Below, piece by piece: positions 38,596-59,295 of a stretch of DNA of 64,000 nt (position 1 is its first letter; every line of letters starts with the position of its first letter). Both the position numbers and the translations under genes were made by a program. Source of the stretch: Centroberyx gerrardi (taxonomy: Eukaryota > Chordata > Actinopteri > Beryciformes > Berycidae); the NCBI RefSeq assembly GCF_048128805.1, contig NC_135997.1:8745116-8809115 (forward strand). Reading direction: 5' to 3'. Below the pieces are notes generated by a model. That model was given only the letters and a program-made list of their open reading frames with translations, did no database searches and was not told the DNA's origin.

Positions 38596-40586
38596 ACATA
38601 CAACCACGCACACTGGAAAACTGAGTCTGTCACAAATCACTGTCATGGATTTACAAATCTAATGACTGCGGGAAACCATCCACAAGCTTGAGTTGTTCCC
38701 CATAAGCTTCATATTTGCCTCTTTAATGCCCCAGACATATCAGGGGAATCTACCCTCCATACGCTGCAAGGAGCTTTCACGCAGCTTACTTTTATATAAT
38801 CCCTTAAGAGCCTGAAAACAATTCTTCACAGGACACAGGTGAGACTGCATATGCTCATGCTGTAGTCTATTTGTCTACCTGGTTCTGAGAATTTCACGCT
38901 GGTGGGTGGCAAAAACCTTCCTAAAACTGATTTTCTTAGTTGTTTTCTGTTGTGGAGTGTGTCTGAGTGGGCAGCGAGCAGGAGAAGCTCTCAGGTCCTG
39001 GTGACTCACCTGGCAGCCTCTGTGGATCACTCTCCTCCTCAAAGCCCACTCACAACCATCTAAAGTGGCCTTCTCTTCACCGCCTTCCTCACATGAATGT
39101 GCAGATTATGCAATTTAAGAGCACTTCATCTCTCTGCTATACATGTAGCCTTCAGCTTCACTGTTGTAAATCTTCTTTTGACTTGTACTGACTATGAGAA
39201 TTATGCACAGCCGACAAGAATTAATCTGACTTTGTTCATGATAGCATCAGGATTCAGGACTACACAACTATGGATAAAATGATAACGCTGGTTATTTTGC
39301 TAGATATTGCAATTATTTATCAGTAGCTAATTGTAGTCTGGATGATTTGAGGAGCAAAAATATTTTACTGCACTTTTGGCATCTTGAAAACATCCTGATG
39401 ATTTCAAACTACTGCACACATTCTAAATGAAAAGAAACATTTCAATATTGCCAATATGCTATGAATATTAATCAGTCTAAAATTGCTTGTATGATTGTAC
39501 ACAATTAATTGCAGCCATATCAAGAATATGACATTATTCCTTAAATTCTCTTTCTTCTCTGACATCAGTGTTGGTACTTTTTAAGTGTCTCAGAGTTGCA
39601 CCACCAGTTGCGATAAAGCATGTAGACCGGTAAAAGCTTCTTTTACTGCCAGGATGGTTGTGAAATTGGCTAGACTATTATGAATAACATAGTCTAATGG
39701 AATAGTAGTTCATAGTTCATGATCCGCCTTACTCATACTGACTAGTTTGCTAAAATACTTTGATGGTAATGATGACAATTTATGGCTGAAAGCTGATCAC
39801 CTATCATCCCTTCTCCCAATTCATCTGTTCAGTAACAAAGTTTGACAGCTGTATGGAGTTTCTGGCATCCTCTAGTGACAGAAAGAGGAAGTGTATGAGC
39901 TCTGCATTATCAATGATTTACCCAAAAGCAGACTCATTTGGAGTGTATATCCAAGGAACTAATCTTGCATTGGTCTTATCACATTTTATTGCCAAAAAGC
40001 TAAAAAATAGCCATTTTCATTCATTTGACCATAAAAGTCCTGGAACGTTCTTTTCTTACATTTTAATGAAGTGCTAAGCAAACAACATGGTATCATAAAT
40101 TACAGCATGTACCACTGGCAAACACATCGGTACACACACTGATCCTCATCATTACAATGCAAAAAAAAAAAAAAAAAAAATTACTTGAAGACACCTGCTG
40201 AATAAATGATAAAAGTAGTGCACAATAAAAGATGTAAATATTATACAGTTTCAGTAATCGCATCAGCAAAGATAGGACAAAATGACAGGATGAACTGGCA
40301 TTGACCAACAATGAGCGGCTGTCTCTACAGTTTCTCACACACACACACAGAGACTACACTCATGCATTGGCTGCCTACCGATAATGACACACACACACAC
40401 ACACAGAACACCGTGATTTGTATAATTTACAACCAATGATAAGTTTATGCCCAAAAAGCTTTTTCAAACCAGAAGAACTGTGATTTCCCTAAACCTCCAA
40501 CCGATCTTTAAGAGTCCCACTCCAATCTCATCAAAAAACATGTCTGTACACCAATGTATAGACAGACACACATGTACGGATGCATG

Positions 40587-40619
<33 letters not shown>

Positions 40620-40629
40620 TTAAACATTC

Positions 40630-40635
40630 TTTATT
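40630..40635 (-). terminator. btbd1: btbd1 poly(A) signal
   Basis: AATAAA on the minus strand (TTTATT on plus), 100 bp after the btbd1 stop codon. Confidence 0.6.
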
Positions 40636-40734
40636 CCAAGTGAACATGAGGCACAATCTCTCCAGCAGTCCAGTCTTCCCAGCAGTCTGAGGTCTCCCTG
40701 GTTCAGTGTACCTGCTTGACAACATGTTAAGAGT

Positions 40735-44886
<4,152 letters not shown>

Positions 44887-45510
44887 GCTGCACTTCCAGT
44901 TACTCGGCGACCAGCTGCGACCAGCGTTGAAACGGAAACTTACACCGACTGTGCAATATTTACAGTCTTTTGCGTGGTTTCACCGGAGCGGCCATCGTTC
45001 TTGGATGTTTACTTGCTAGCTTGCGCTGCGCTCGGCTCTCCAGAAATGACGCACACTTCCGCAGTTTACGCCTTCCTGTGCTGCCTGATTGAAGTTGTAC
45101 AGTCGACCGCTAGTGGGCGGTCTCTTCACATTCACTTTGAACGGCTGAGCTGTGTTGTTAGAAACGGCAGTAACATATTATTGTATTTAAAAAAAAAGAA
45201 CACAAACATTTCGTATTTAGTATTCACGGACATAGGTTTGCTTTTATTGTGTATTTAATAATGGCTTCGACAGTGACGACAATCAGAACTGAGGGCCGGA
45301 CCTACCAGTTTCATAAACTATGGGTTACCGTGACTGAGAAAAAAGTTCTGCCACTGCCACTATTGTGCTGTAATGTAAAAATAAAGGGAGAAACGCTACA
45401 CTGTCCAGAAAAATATAAATAAAAACAACCAAGAAATTTCACTCTGAATGAAATTCATGAAATAATTTCACTCATTCACTATATCAATCAATCAATGGCA
45501 CCCGAAATAG

Positions 45511-45596
<86 letters not shown>

Positions 45597-45805
45597 CAGG
45601 GACAGACAGAGAGGAGAGAGAGAGAGAGCTTAAGCATGCATGAGTTGAAGATTTGTAAGTTTGTGATAACGATGGAATTATGCCGTAATTGTTGATGATT
45701 TCTTGAATGTGACTTGTAGACTGGACATGGCTCAGTTCTCCGGCTGAACGCGCCTTCCTCAGATCCACAATCCTCGGGGAGAAAATTGCTCAAACGGGAT
45801 CTGCA
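44887..45805. promoter_or_regulatory. shared divergent promoter region of btbd1 and tm6sf1
   Basis: 919 bp separate the two start codons, which point away from each other. The first ~130 bp next to btbd1 are CpG-containing. The tm6sf1 side holds a long (GT)n(GA)n repeat (45512-45590). No gene lies between, so promoter elements are probably shared or close. The start sites are not fixed. Confidence 0.6.
45512..45590. repeat. (GT)n(GA)n microsatellite in the tm6sf1 5' region
   Basis: About 54 bp of GT followed by about 25 bp of GA, ending roughly 215 bp before the tm6sf1 ATG. Confidence 0.95.
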
Positions 45806-51409
<5,604 letters not shown>

Positions 51410-51414
51410 ATGAA

Positions 51415-51455
<41 letters not shown>

Positions 51456-51477
51456 TAGATAGAGAGAGAGAGAGAGA
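51415..51477. repeat. (TG)n(GA)n microsatellite in the tm6sf1 3' UTR
   Basis: Begins 6 bp after the tm6sf1 stop codon. Confidence 0.9.
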
Positions 51478-51710
51478 TCAAGCATACAGCACAAGGACAG
51501 CTGGATCATGATTGTGATGGAAATACGCTGTCATTATTTATTATTGCTAGTGTATTTCTTTTAGCCATAATAATGCGGTGAGAAAAAGAGAAGAGGTCTA
51601 CAATGATGATGATGGTCATACAAGACACCTTATCTTTGACTTATACTGTGGATGCGATGATGTAAAGTTCTTGATAACGTTTAGTACTGTTCTTATGTTT
51701 TTGGCCAATG

Positions 51711-51796
51711 ATTAAAAAGGGAAAATAAGTAAAATAATTGTTACATCAACATTGTTGCGTTTATTTCCCACTTTCATCTTTCTTGTTGACAATAAA
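51711..51796 (+). terminator. tm6sf1: tm6sf1 poly(A) signals
   Basis: ATTAAA at 51711-51716 and canonical AATAAA at 51791-51796, roughly 300 and 380 bp after the stop. The second is the stronger candidate. Confidence 0.6.
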
Positions 51797-51970
51797 TTTC
51801 CTGCCCTGTCTGTTTTGGCAATGGGTGGGTAACATTAATTAATTAATTAATTAATTAATAAATACTGTGCTAGTGTGTATAAATGTACGTGTTATTCACA
51901 CTAAATATACTATAAATAATATTTATTATAATGAAATGAGTAGACTAATCAGAAACAAGCCTGCTGTTGG

Positions 51971-51983
51971 TAGATAGATAGAC

Positions 51984-52020
<37 letters not shown>
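51971..52020. repeat. (GATA)n microsatellite
   Basis: About 50 bp of GATA, between tm6sf1 and zrsr2. The 51800-52370 stretch otherwise holds only AT-rich sequence with an (ATTA)n run at 51835-51860. Confidence 0.95.
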
Positions 52021-52021
<1 letters not shown>

Positions 52022-52374
52022 GCAGGCCTAGTTCAACATCACTTTAAACATCAGGAAGAACTCAATTAGAAAACTTCTAGGCTATAGATCGAGGTGGAGT
52101 CACACAAAATTGAATAACATATTGCAGATAAACAGTCCAACTTTGTCAAGAAAGAGAATCAGTAGGCTACAACATATATATTCAGTGCAGTAAATATTCA
52201 GCTGAAAAAGAGACAGACACTTATGGTGAAACTATGGGTTGAAGGAGATACTAAATATTTATTTAATGTGCCATCAGGGAGTATTACTTTTAACAGTCTC
52301 CTCAATTATTTGAGAGAGACAGGGCTAGTAAATGGGGTTTAGAGGAGTTTTATTTTTTTTCGTTTTAGACTCTG

Positions 52375-52455
52375 GTCTACACTCCAGCACAGTAGGTGGC
52401 GGTACTGCACCTGACAGTTAAGCGCCATGAAACAAAACAAAAACAAGAAGAAGAC
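52375..52455 (+). repeat. fish interspersed repeat fragment with CTCF-like motif
   Basis: CACTCCAGCACAGTAGGTGG, then CGGTACTGCACC, GCGCCATGAAACAAAAC and AAGAAGAAG resembles a short repeat I recall as common in fish genomes. Within it, 52389-52402 (ACAGTAGGTGGCGG) fits the CTCF core consensus CCASYAGRKGGCRS at 13 of 14 positions. Confidence 0.5.
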
Positions 52456-52468
52456 ACAAGGCGGTTGA

Positions 52469-52477
52469 ACCGGAAGT
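52469..52477 (+). promoter_or_regulatory. zrsr2: ETS-type site in the zrsr2 core promoter
   Basis: ACCGGAAGT is a consensus ETS-factor site (GABPA/ELK class), typical of housekeeping TATA-less promoters. It lies about 250 bp before the zrsr2 start codon. Confidence 0.55.
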
Positions 52478-52726
52478 GTTTAAAGTTAGCGCCACCTTTT
52501 CCTCTGCTCGTGAGCAAAACAAACTCCACTGGTAGCTAACAGTAGTTGTCAGCTAACTAGTAAATGAGTGAGTTAAAGTTAATCCAGTACTTTGCGAACA
52601 AACTCATCTCAAGAAATAACTCATCCAATCATAAGAATATCCAAGCCAGTGTTTTTCGACTAAATGCTGGCGAGCTAACGTTAGTGAAGGAACTAGCTAG
52701 GTGTCGTAAGCTAGCTAGCTGTTATG

Positions 52727-55700
52727 ATGGCAGCATCCACTCCTTCACTGGTTTCTGCTCCAGCATTAAGGTGCGTGTTCTCTTAAACTTTGTCTAACCT
52801 TAGTTTGTATTGTCTTTTGATCATGTTAAAGTTAGCTTAACTATCCGTTTTTTTATGTGTTGGATGGACTCAAAGTTAGCACCAATTTAATGGGCTTAGC
52901 TACGCTTTTCAAGTCTGATATGGTTGCTCATTATTGTTTTACCTGTCATCACTTTAGCTGCAGGCAAAAGCAACGCAGGGCGATTTTGAAGAAAGGACGA
53001 AGAAAACGGAAACGCCAAGCCCTAGCCCAAGTCAGAGAATGTGGTATGGAGTTAGCTACCAAGTTAAATGTGTTAACTTCATATTGTTCTCGTTTTAACA
53101 ACCATTGCTGTTACGCTTGATAGACACTTATGGCCTTTGCACATCCTTAGGTTTAACAGATGGAGTGAACTGTTCACCCGAGGAGGAGGAAGAAGAAGAT
53201 GATAATGCTGAGGAGGAAAGGTAGCTAAATACTAACTTTGTTCTGTTTTCATGTGCAACACATTCACTGGTAACATGTAGGCCTAATATCTAATAACACA
53301 CAGGAATGTTGATCTAGATAATACTAACACAGACTACATTAGTGATATGAAATTAGTTTGATACGTGTTTGATGTGCCTCCACCTTCTCTTTTCAGGCAG
53401 CGGCTGCATGAACAGTGGCTGGAAAGAGAGAGGCTTGCTCAGGAGGAGTTCAGGCTCAACTTTGAGAGGGAGGAATCTGCAAGGAAGAGAAAAGAAGAGG
53501 ATGAGGTATCCTACAGCTTCTCAGTATCCGTCACACAGAACCTGCCCACATGGTCATTAACTGAGCGTGTTGTGTTCCTTGAATGCAAGAAACCTGAACA
53601 TTTTGACAGTTTTTAAACATCCCAGGTTATATAGTCATTTGTAAGATATTTTTTATGATGTTGATGATTTAAATTAACATGTCATTCCTTGAGCAGCTTC
53701 ACTTCTTGTGTTCACAGCGGAGGATAAAGGAGGAGTGGGAGTCGCAGCAGAGGAGAGAACAGGAGGAAAAAGAACAAAAGCAGCAGGAGAAGCGAGACAG
53801 AGAGGTGAAACGGGCCCCAGGAGGATAGAAACAAAGAGAAATATATCCTCTTCTACTTTGACCAATGAGTGGACCCTTAGATTTATCACCAGTCTTTATA
53901 TTAGCAATTACTAGCATCCAAATTGAAGATTGAAATAATCCTACATTTAAACATATCTAATTTAGAACTTGTATAATTTTGTACCAACTGAATATTTACC
54001 TTCAAAGAAGTGTTCTTGCCTTATACACAATTCTTTTTAATTTTTCCTTGACCGAGCGGCACAAGCAATGATCCTGTTCCTTAACTAAGATACACACAAA
54101 GAGAAACACCCTTGCCATCACCTTCAACTCTCAGGACAAGGATGTATCTTTTACTCGTGGCTCTGTGTGAAAACTGTCTGTGAAATTGCTTCCCAATAGT
54201 CCAAATATCTTGGAATTAACCTGTTGAAACGCAAACAAATTATTTTGTCTCCTTAAGTACTGGTGAATGTGATCTTAACATGCAGTAACAGATATGCTAT
54301 GTTGACCCCTACACATTTTCACCAGCCATGTCTTTACACCATTTGTAGGAGGCTGTTCAGAAAATGTTGGACGAAGCTGAAAATCAGGTATTGACATGCA
54401 CCAACGTCATTGCATTGTTTTTTATGATCCCCAAATATTCATAGGTAGAAAAGAGTGAGGAAACATTTATTGTATTATTGAAATGTATAATCTAATTCAA
54501 AATCTACAGAAAATCCACTACAGTCAGCCTTCAAGAGAGCATATAAAAGGAACAGTGCATAAGCAGGACAACATACTTAAAATTCTTCATAGCATTAATC
54601 ATGATCACTGATTGCTCTCAAAATAGCGTTTCCAGTGTAAAGCCCTACTCATGCATTGATCATATTGAAACTGTGGTTAGGATAGACTACACATTTTTAC
54701 ATTTTAGGCTTTAAGCTTACACTGTTATCCAGAGTGTCTTGCAGTGATAAGCCCAAATTCCCATATCATCAAAATTACAAGCAGCCAACAGTAAGGAGTG
54801 TCGGGGTCAAGATTGTCAGGGCTACAGTGCACAATCTTATGACCATAGAATGACCATGTAAGAGACTGTACTAAAAGCTCAGCAGTAAATGAAACAAGTG
54901 AAAAATTAAACTATATATTTTGTCGATGTTCTCAGTTGCAGCTAGATAATGGAGGTCCATGGATGAATCCTGAGGCTCCAGCGACAGAAAACTCTGAGAA
55001 CTATGGAACAGAGCGGGACATAGCCAACTGTCCCTTCTTCCTCAAGACAGGAGCATGCCGATTTGGAGAGCGGTAAGTTTTTGTTTTTCTTTTGAAACTG
55101 TGTGACATTCATAAATCTGTAACTTATCTGTTCAATGAATGGATGTTTGTGTGCATAAATGAACTATTCAACCATCCCTCTGTACGTTCTCCTCCCCACC
55201 GGCCTTGTGGGTGCAGATGTTCTCGTAAGCACGTTCATCCCGCCGCAAGCCCTACCCTGATGATCCGTGCGATGTTTGTGACGTTTGGCATGGAGCAGTG
55301 TCGCCGCGATGATTATGACACAGATGCATGTTTGGAGCACAGCGAGGAGGAGCTGCAGGAGTATTTCCTAGATTTCTACCATGATGTCCTGCCAGAGTTC
55401 AAGAGTGTCGGCAAGGTGGTGCAATTCAAGGTAAGAAAATCAGGACAGTGTGAAATCTTGTTTGGGGAATTTTTGGTTTCATTGTTCTCTGGTGTGTTTT
55501 TTTTTCATTGTGTTACGAGATCAAAGAAAACATTAAAGTGTATGAAATTTTCCTTGTAATATAATGCTAGATCTCTTACTGATGGCAGGAAGAATCAGAG
55601 CTCTAATGTATATCTGGATGTTTCAAAACAAAGTTTGCTGTATAGAAACCTGCCTCAGACTTTATCGTTTAGGTTCATGCTCACTGGATGGATGGTGATA

Positions 55701-57309
55701 CAATCATTACCAGTAAAAAAATATTTTCATTGAAATCTGCTGGTTCCTTTTGTGTTTTTTTTGTTTTTTTAGGTCAGCTGCAACTTTGAACCACACTTGA
55801 GAGGAAATGTTTACATCCAGTTTGACACGTAAGCCAATGCACAACTACTCAGCTACTTTTTCAAAATAGTTAAACTGCGCCGTGTTCAAAATTTTGGATA
55901 AAACTCTCACTCTCTGTCCTTTGTCTCTCTGTTGTACGTCAAGAGAGGAGCAGTGTAGAGAGGCCTTCGTCAAGTTCAATGGGAGGTGGTACGCAGGCAA
56001 GCAGCTTCACTGTGAGCTCTGCCCTGTTACACGGTGGAAGAATGCTATATGTGGTGAGTCACTTATTCATCCAGAAATCAGAAACGCATTATTTGCGTTA
56101 ATAAATATACAGGAATTTGGCATTGACTGACATTACTGCAGAGATTGACAGCTGAGTTTCACAGTACAGTGCAAAGGGACGGGGCAAGACATATGATGGA
56201 TGTATCACATATCATATACTGTACATTCACTATCTCTGTGAATTCACTATCTTGCTTCTTTGTGTATTTGGTTTTTTTTCTCAGGCTTGTTTGACAGACA
56301 GAAGTGCCCCAAAGGGAAGCACTGTAACTTCCTGCATGTATTTCGTAACCCCGGCAATGAGTTCTGGGAGGCTGACAGAGACCTGCACATGTCACCAGAC
56401 CGCAGCGGCACGGGGACTCACAGAGCAGGGTGGTATTCAGAGCGATGCAGAGAACGATCCTGGAGACAGCGGAACGGCAGCAGAAGCCCCCCGAGATCAG
56501 AGAGATCCCACAGCAGACGAGAAGCCGGCAAGTGGAGGAGCAGGAGCAGGAGCAGGGAGAGGAGTCGTGAGAGGTGGGCGTCCCATCACCAGAGAGGAGA
56601 CAGCATACGGAGTGACAGGTCATCCAGATCGAGACCCATCAGCAGGAGGAGAGATGGGTATCGGAGCAGGAGTAGAGACAAAGACAGAGAGCGAGACCGG
56701 TCAAGGAGTAGAAGTAGAGAAAGGGAGCGAGAAAGGCTTCGGAACAGGAGTACAGATAAAGACAGAGAGCACGACAAGTATAGGAGTAGAAGTAGAGAGA
56801 GAGACAGGCCTCGAGGTAGAAGTAGAGATAAAGATGCATGTCTTGGAGTAGAGAGAGACAGGTCAAGGAGCAGAAGTAGAGACAGGGAAAGAAAGAGGCA
56901 AAGCAGAGAAAGGAGCAATGATCTGAGCCCCAAGAAACCAGATAGGAAAGACAAAACCCCGAATGATGACACCCACACACGCCGCCACCACAAACGCTCC
57001 AAAAAGAGCAAGAAAAAGAGCAAGAAGAAACACAAGAAGAAAAGCCAGTTGCCTGCAGGGATGACTTCATCTGGAGAGTCGTCGAAGGAGGAGGAGTCAG
57101 AAACCGGGGAGAAGAACCTTTCTGCAACAAGTCCCAGTCAAGAGATGAATGAAGGGGAGCTGATTCGGAGTGCTGAAGAAGACTTGGGTATGAATCCCAG
57201 TGTTCACAATGAGACTGAGAACAAGTCTAGTCCGGAGGTGAAAAGTGAAAAGTCTGACCCAGAGATCCCAAATGAACTGGTTGGAAATGGTGACATCAAC
57301 ACTTTCTAG
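52727..57309 (+). CDS. zrsr2: U2AF35-related splicing factor ZRSR2 (CCCH-UHM-CCCH-RS)
   Basis: Eleven exons: 52727-52770, 52964-53043, 53151-53220, 53397-53505, 53718-53804, 54349-54387, 54936-55072, 55217-55430, 55773-55828, 55944-56053, 56285-57309 (TAG stop). In phase; 1971 nt, 656 aa (human 482). ZRSR2 recognises 3' splice sites, chiefly in U12-type introns, in the nucleus. The order is a basic/acidic N-terminus ([10 protein letters not shown], about 24-33), a Glu/Arg-rich helix (66-143), CCCH finger 1 (C175, C184, C190, H194), a U2AF-homology RRM (about 200-312), CCCH finger 2 (C315, C323, C329, H333), and a long Arg/Ser tail from about 350. The extra length is in the RS and Lys-rich tail, made of imperfect repeats such as [13 protein letters not shown]. 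An in-frame ATG at 52724 gives one more Met; 52727 has the better context and matches human MAA. The introns rule out a ZRSR1-type retrocopy. Confidence 0.96.
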
Positions 57310-59295
57310 TGGCTCTCTTAAATCTGTGCATCTGTTTTTCATCATAGCTGTTTGCAACTACATGGATAGAGATTTGCTTCGCATTCAGTTAGGAATAACT
57401 GTTATCCTTTTAGCAAAGATGTGGCAAAAGCCACAAAGTTGGCTTTTGCAGTTTCAGGTTTTCAGCAGGCAAGATCACCATTTTGTACAAATGTAAATGT
57501 TTTCTTTTGGAAACTAGAAGGGCACTCGGAGAGCGCAGACCTCCACCAAGGTTCGTGCTATTATTGCTTGTTCGTGAGTCAGATCCGGATCCGCTCCAAA
57601 ATTTAATGGGTTCTTCCTTGGCCCATGCTACACCCTTCCACAAAGTTTCATGAAAATCGTGCCAGTAGTTTTTATGTAATCCTGCTAACAAACAAACAAA
57701 CGGCACCGAAAACATAACCTCCTTGGCGGAGGTAATGATAGTGTTGCTTTAGCACTATCAGCTGAAGCTGTAGCACTAAACTACATGTTTATAGTGACTG
57801 AGTAAAAACGGTGTAAAACAAAGATTAACAGACAGGTTTTCTTTTTTGGATACATTTATTGTTAATAACTTTCAATCAAGTATCAGAAAAAAAATGTTGG
57901 CAAATGTGTTGGCAGTGTTTAATACAAAAGTCGGTGATTTCTTTTGCACAAATGAAAGATGAACATGACAATTGTTGGATGATTGCCTATAAATCAATGG
58001 TTACAAAACACCCTTTTGGTGTTAACTATTCAAATAAAAATGAATGCCAGCGTCAGTCAGTTAACCAGACAAACTGGGATGAGCATCTAATCATAGCTTG
58101 TTGGCTTGGTTTTTCCTGCATCCTATAGATAAATGAGCAAGCTGGCAATAATGAGTATTAGTGATGTACTCTGATATGTGCAGTCGTCCTTGTCAATCTA
58201 CAGGGCTTAAGTTCCCACCCCCCAAAGACACTTTGGAATGGACCTAAGTCTTTAAATTGATTTGATTGGAGTACTTATCAAAATATCATGGCAAAAAAAA
58301 CGTACATTTTTGGGACAACTATCCTGAAATATATAATTACAATACAGCTTAAACATAAATCAGTTGTGATTAGTAGCTCTTAATCCCTTTTCCGCCAAGT
58401 GAGTCTTCCATAGACACCATTAATAAGGTAAACACAGTGTTCTTTGGTCATATAATGTTAGTCTTTAAGAATTAGCCTAAACTATGATAATACATAAAAT
58501 ATCATGTCTTTTATTAGGATCATCGTATTTTCCATATGGCAATCCTGACCTAAGATTAAGATTTATCTCCAAAGGCCATACAAATTTCATTAAATATTCA
58601 ACCGTGTCAGAAAAATAAATCAAGTGCGTATAGAAAAAAAGCCTACTAAATTACATTTTTTAACACCTTTGACAGTCTAATCATGTAGAAACTACAAAGG
58701 CAAACAATTTGACTTGAAAAGGAAATATAAAATTCTTGAAGTAAAAAAAGAAAAGTAAAACAAATTGAGTTTGGGTGTATGGTTTAATTGAATTTGTCTG
58801 GCGTGTCAGATATGTCCATCTATAATTGGTTATAATGGTGTCAGTGATTCCCATGACAGCACATTTAAGGAGCTTTAATCATCTCATGAATTCAGAAATA
58901 CTCCAGATAGGACTTTCATTTTTAAGTCTGTCTTGTAAACTGAACTGCACATACAGCTCTGCAATCGGTGAGCATGACAATGGATGATCCTAACATGATA
59001 CCGCAGTTTTCATGTTGATGTCCTCGCTACATTGTACTCCATGGGGTTTCCAGAGTTTTGTGGGAGTGTAGTAATTGTACTGCAGAAAACAGCGATCTGG
59101 TACGTAGGAGAGACACTAACACCACAATTGGCACAACATTAAATGACATTACAGAATAGTACAGTACATTGATTGTGATTATATACATACAACACTGACA
59201 GTGAAAGGAGAAGACGGGACAGAGACATGGAGGTGGCGAGATCTACGTCTGGGAAAATGAGTAACGCAGGGCCGCGCGGTGAGGCCGGGACACAT
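57310..59295. other. convergent 3' UTR region of zrsr2 and ap1s2
   Basis: No coding sequence recognised. On the plus strand the first clear poly(A) signal after zrsr2 is AATAAA at 58033-58038. On the minus strand AATAAA occurs at 58510-58515 and 57855-57860. If the distal signals are used, the two 3' UTRs overlap by up to about 180 bp. The rest is AT-rich. Confidence 0.55.
57520..57736. mobile_element. interspersed element with palindromic ends in the zrsr2/ap1s2 3' region
   Basis: Near its left end is ACCTCCACCAAGG and at its right end CCTTGGCGGAGGT, inverted with one mismatch. Between them are TCCGGATCCGCTCCAAAA, CACCCTTCCACAAAGTTTCATGAAAATCG, then CCTGCTAAC and a CAAA run. I recognise this layout as a repeat widely scattered in fish and other animals but could not assign a family. 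It starts about 210 bp after the zrsr2 stop and is probably carried in its 3' UTR. Confidence 0.55.

Larger units (their letters stand above)
32550..40629. other. 8-kb intergenic region between ramac and btbd1
   Basis: No coding exons recognised on either strand. It contains the inverted hAT-like copy (34983-35430), a long-TIR MITE (37031-37544), two long poly-C tracts (34682-34701, 34865-34890), CA repeats and a (TAC)n run near 38187-38212. The human neighbour C15orf40 was looked for here and not seen. Confidence 0.7.

Noticed and set aside
56252-56851. 199-codon plus-strand open frame, and minus-strand frames at 56586-57130
   Set aside because: Alternate-frame shadows of the GA-rich RS-encoding last exon of zrsr2; the true frame joins the upstream exons in phase and carries CCCH finger 2.
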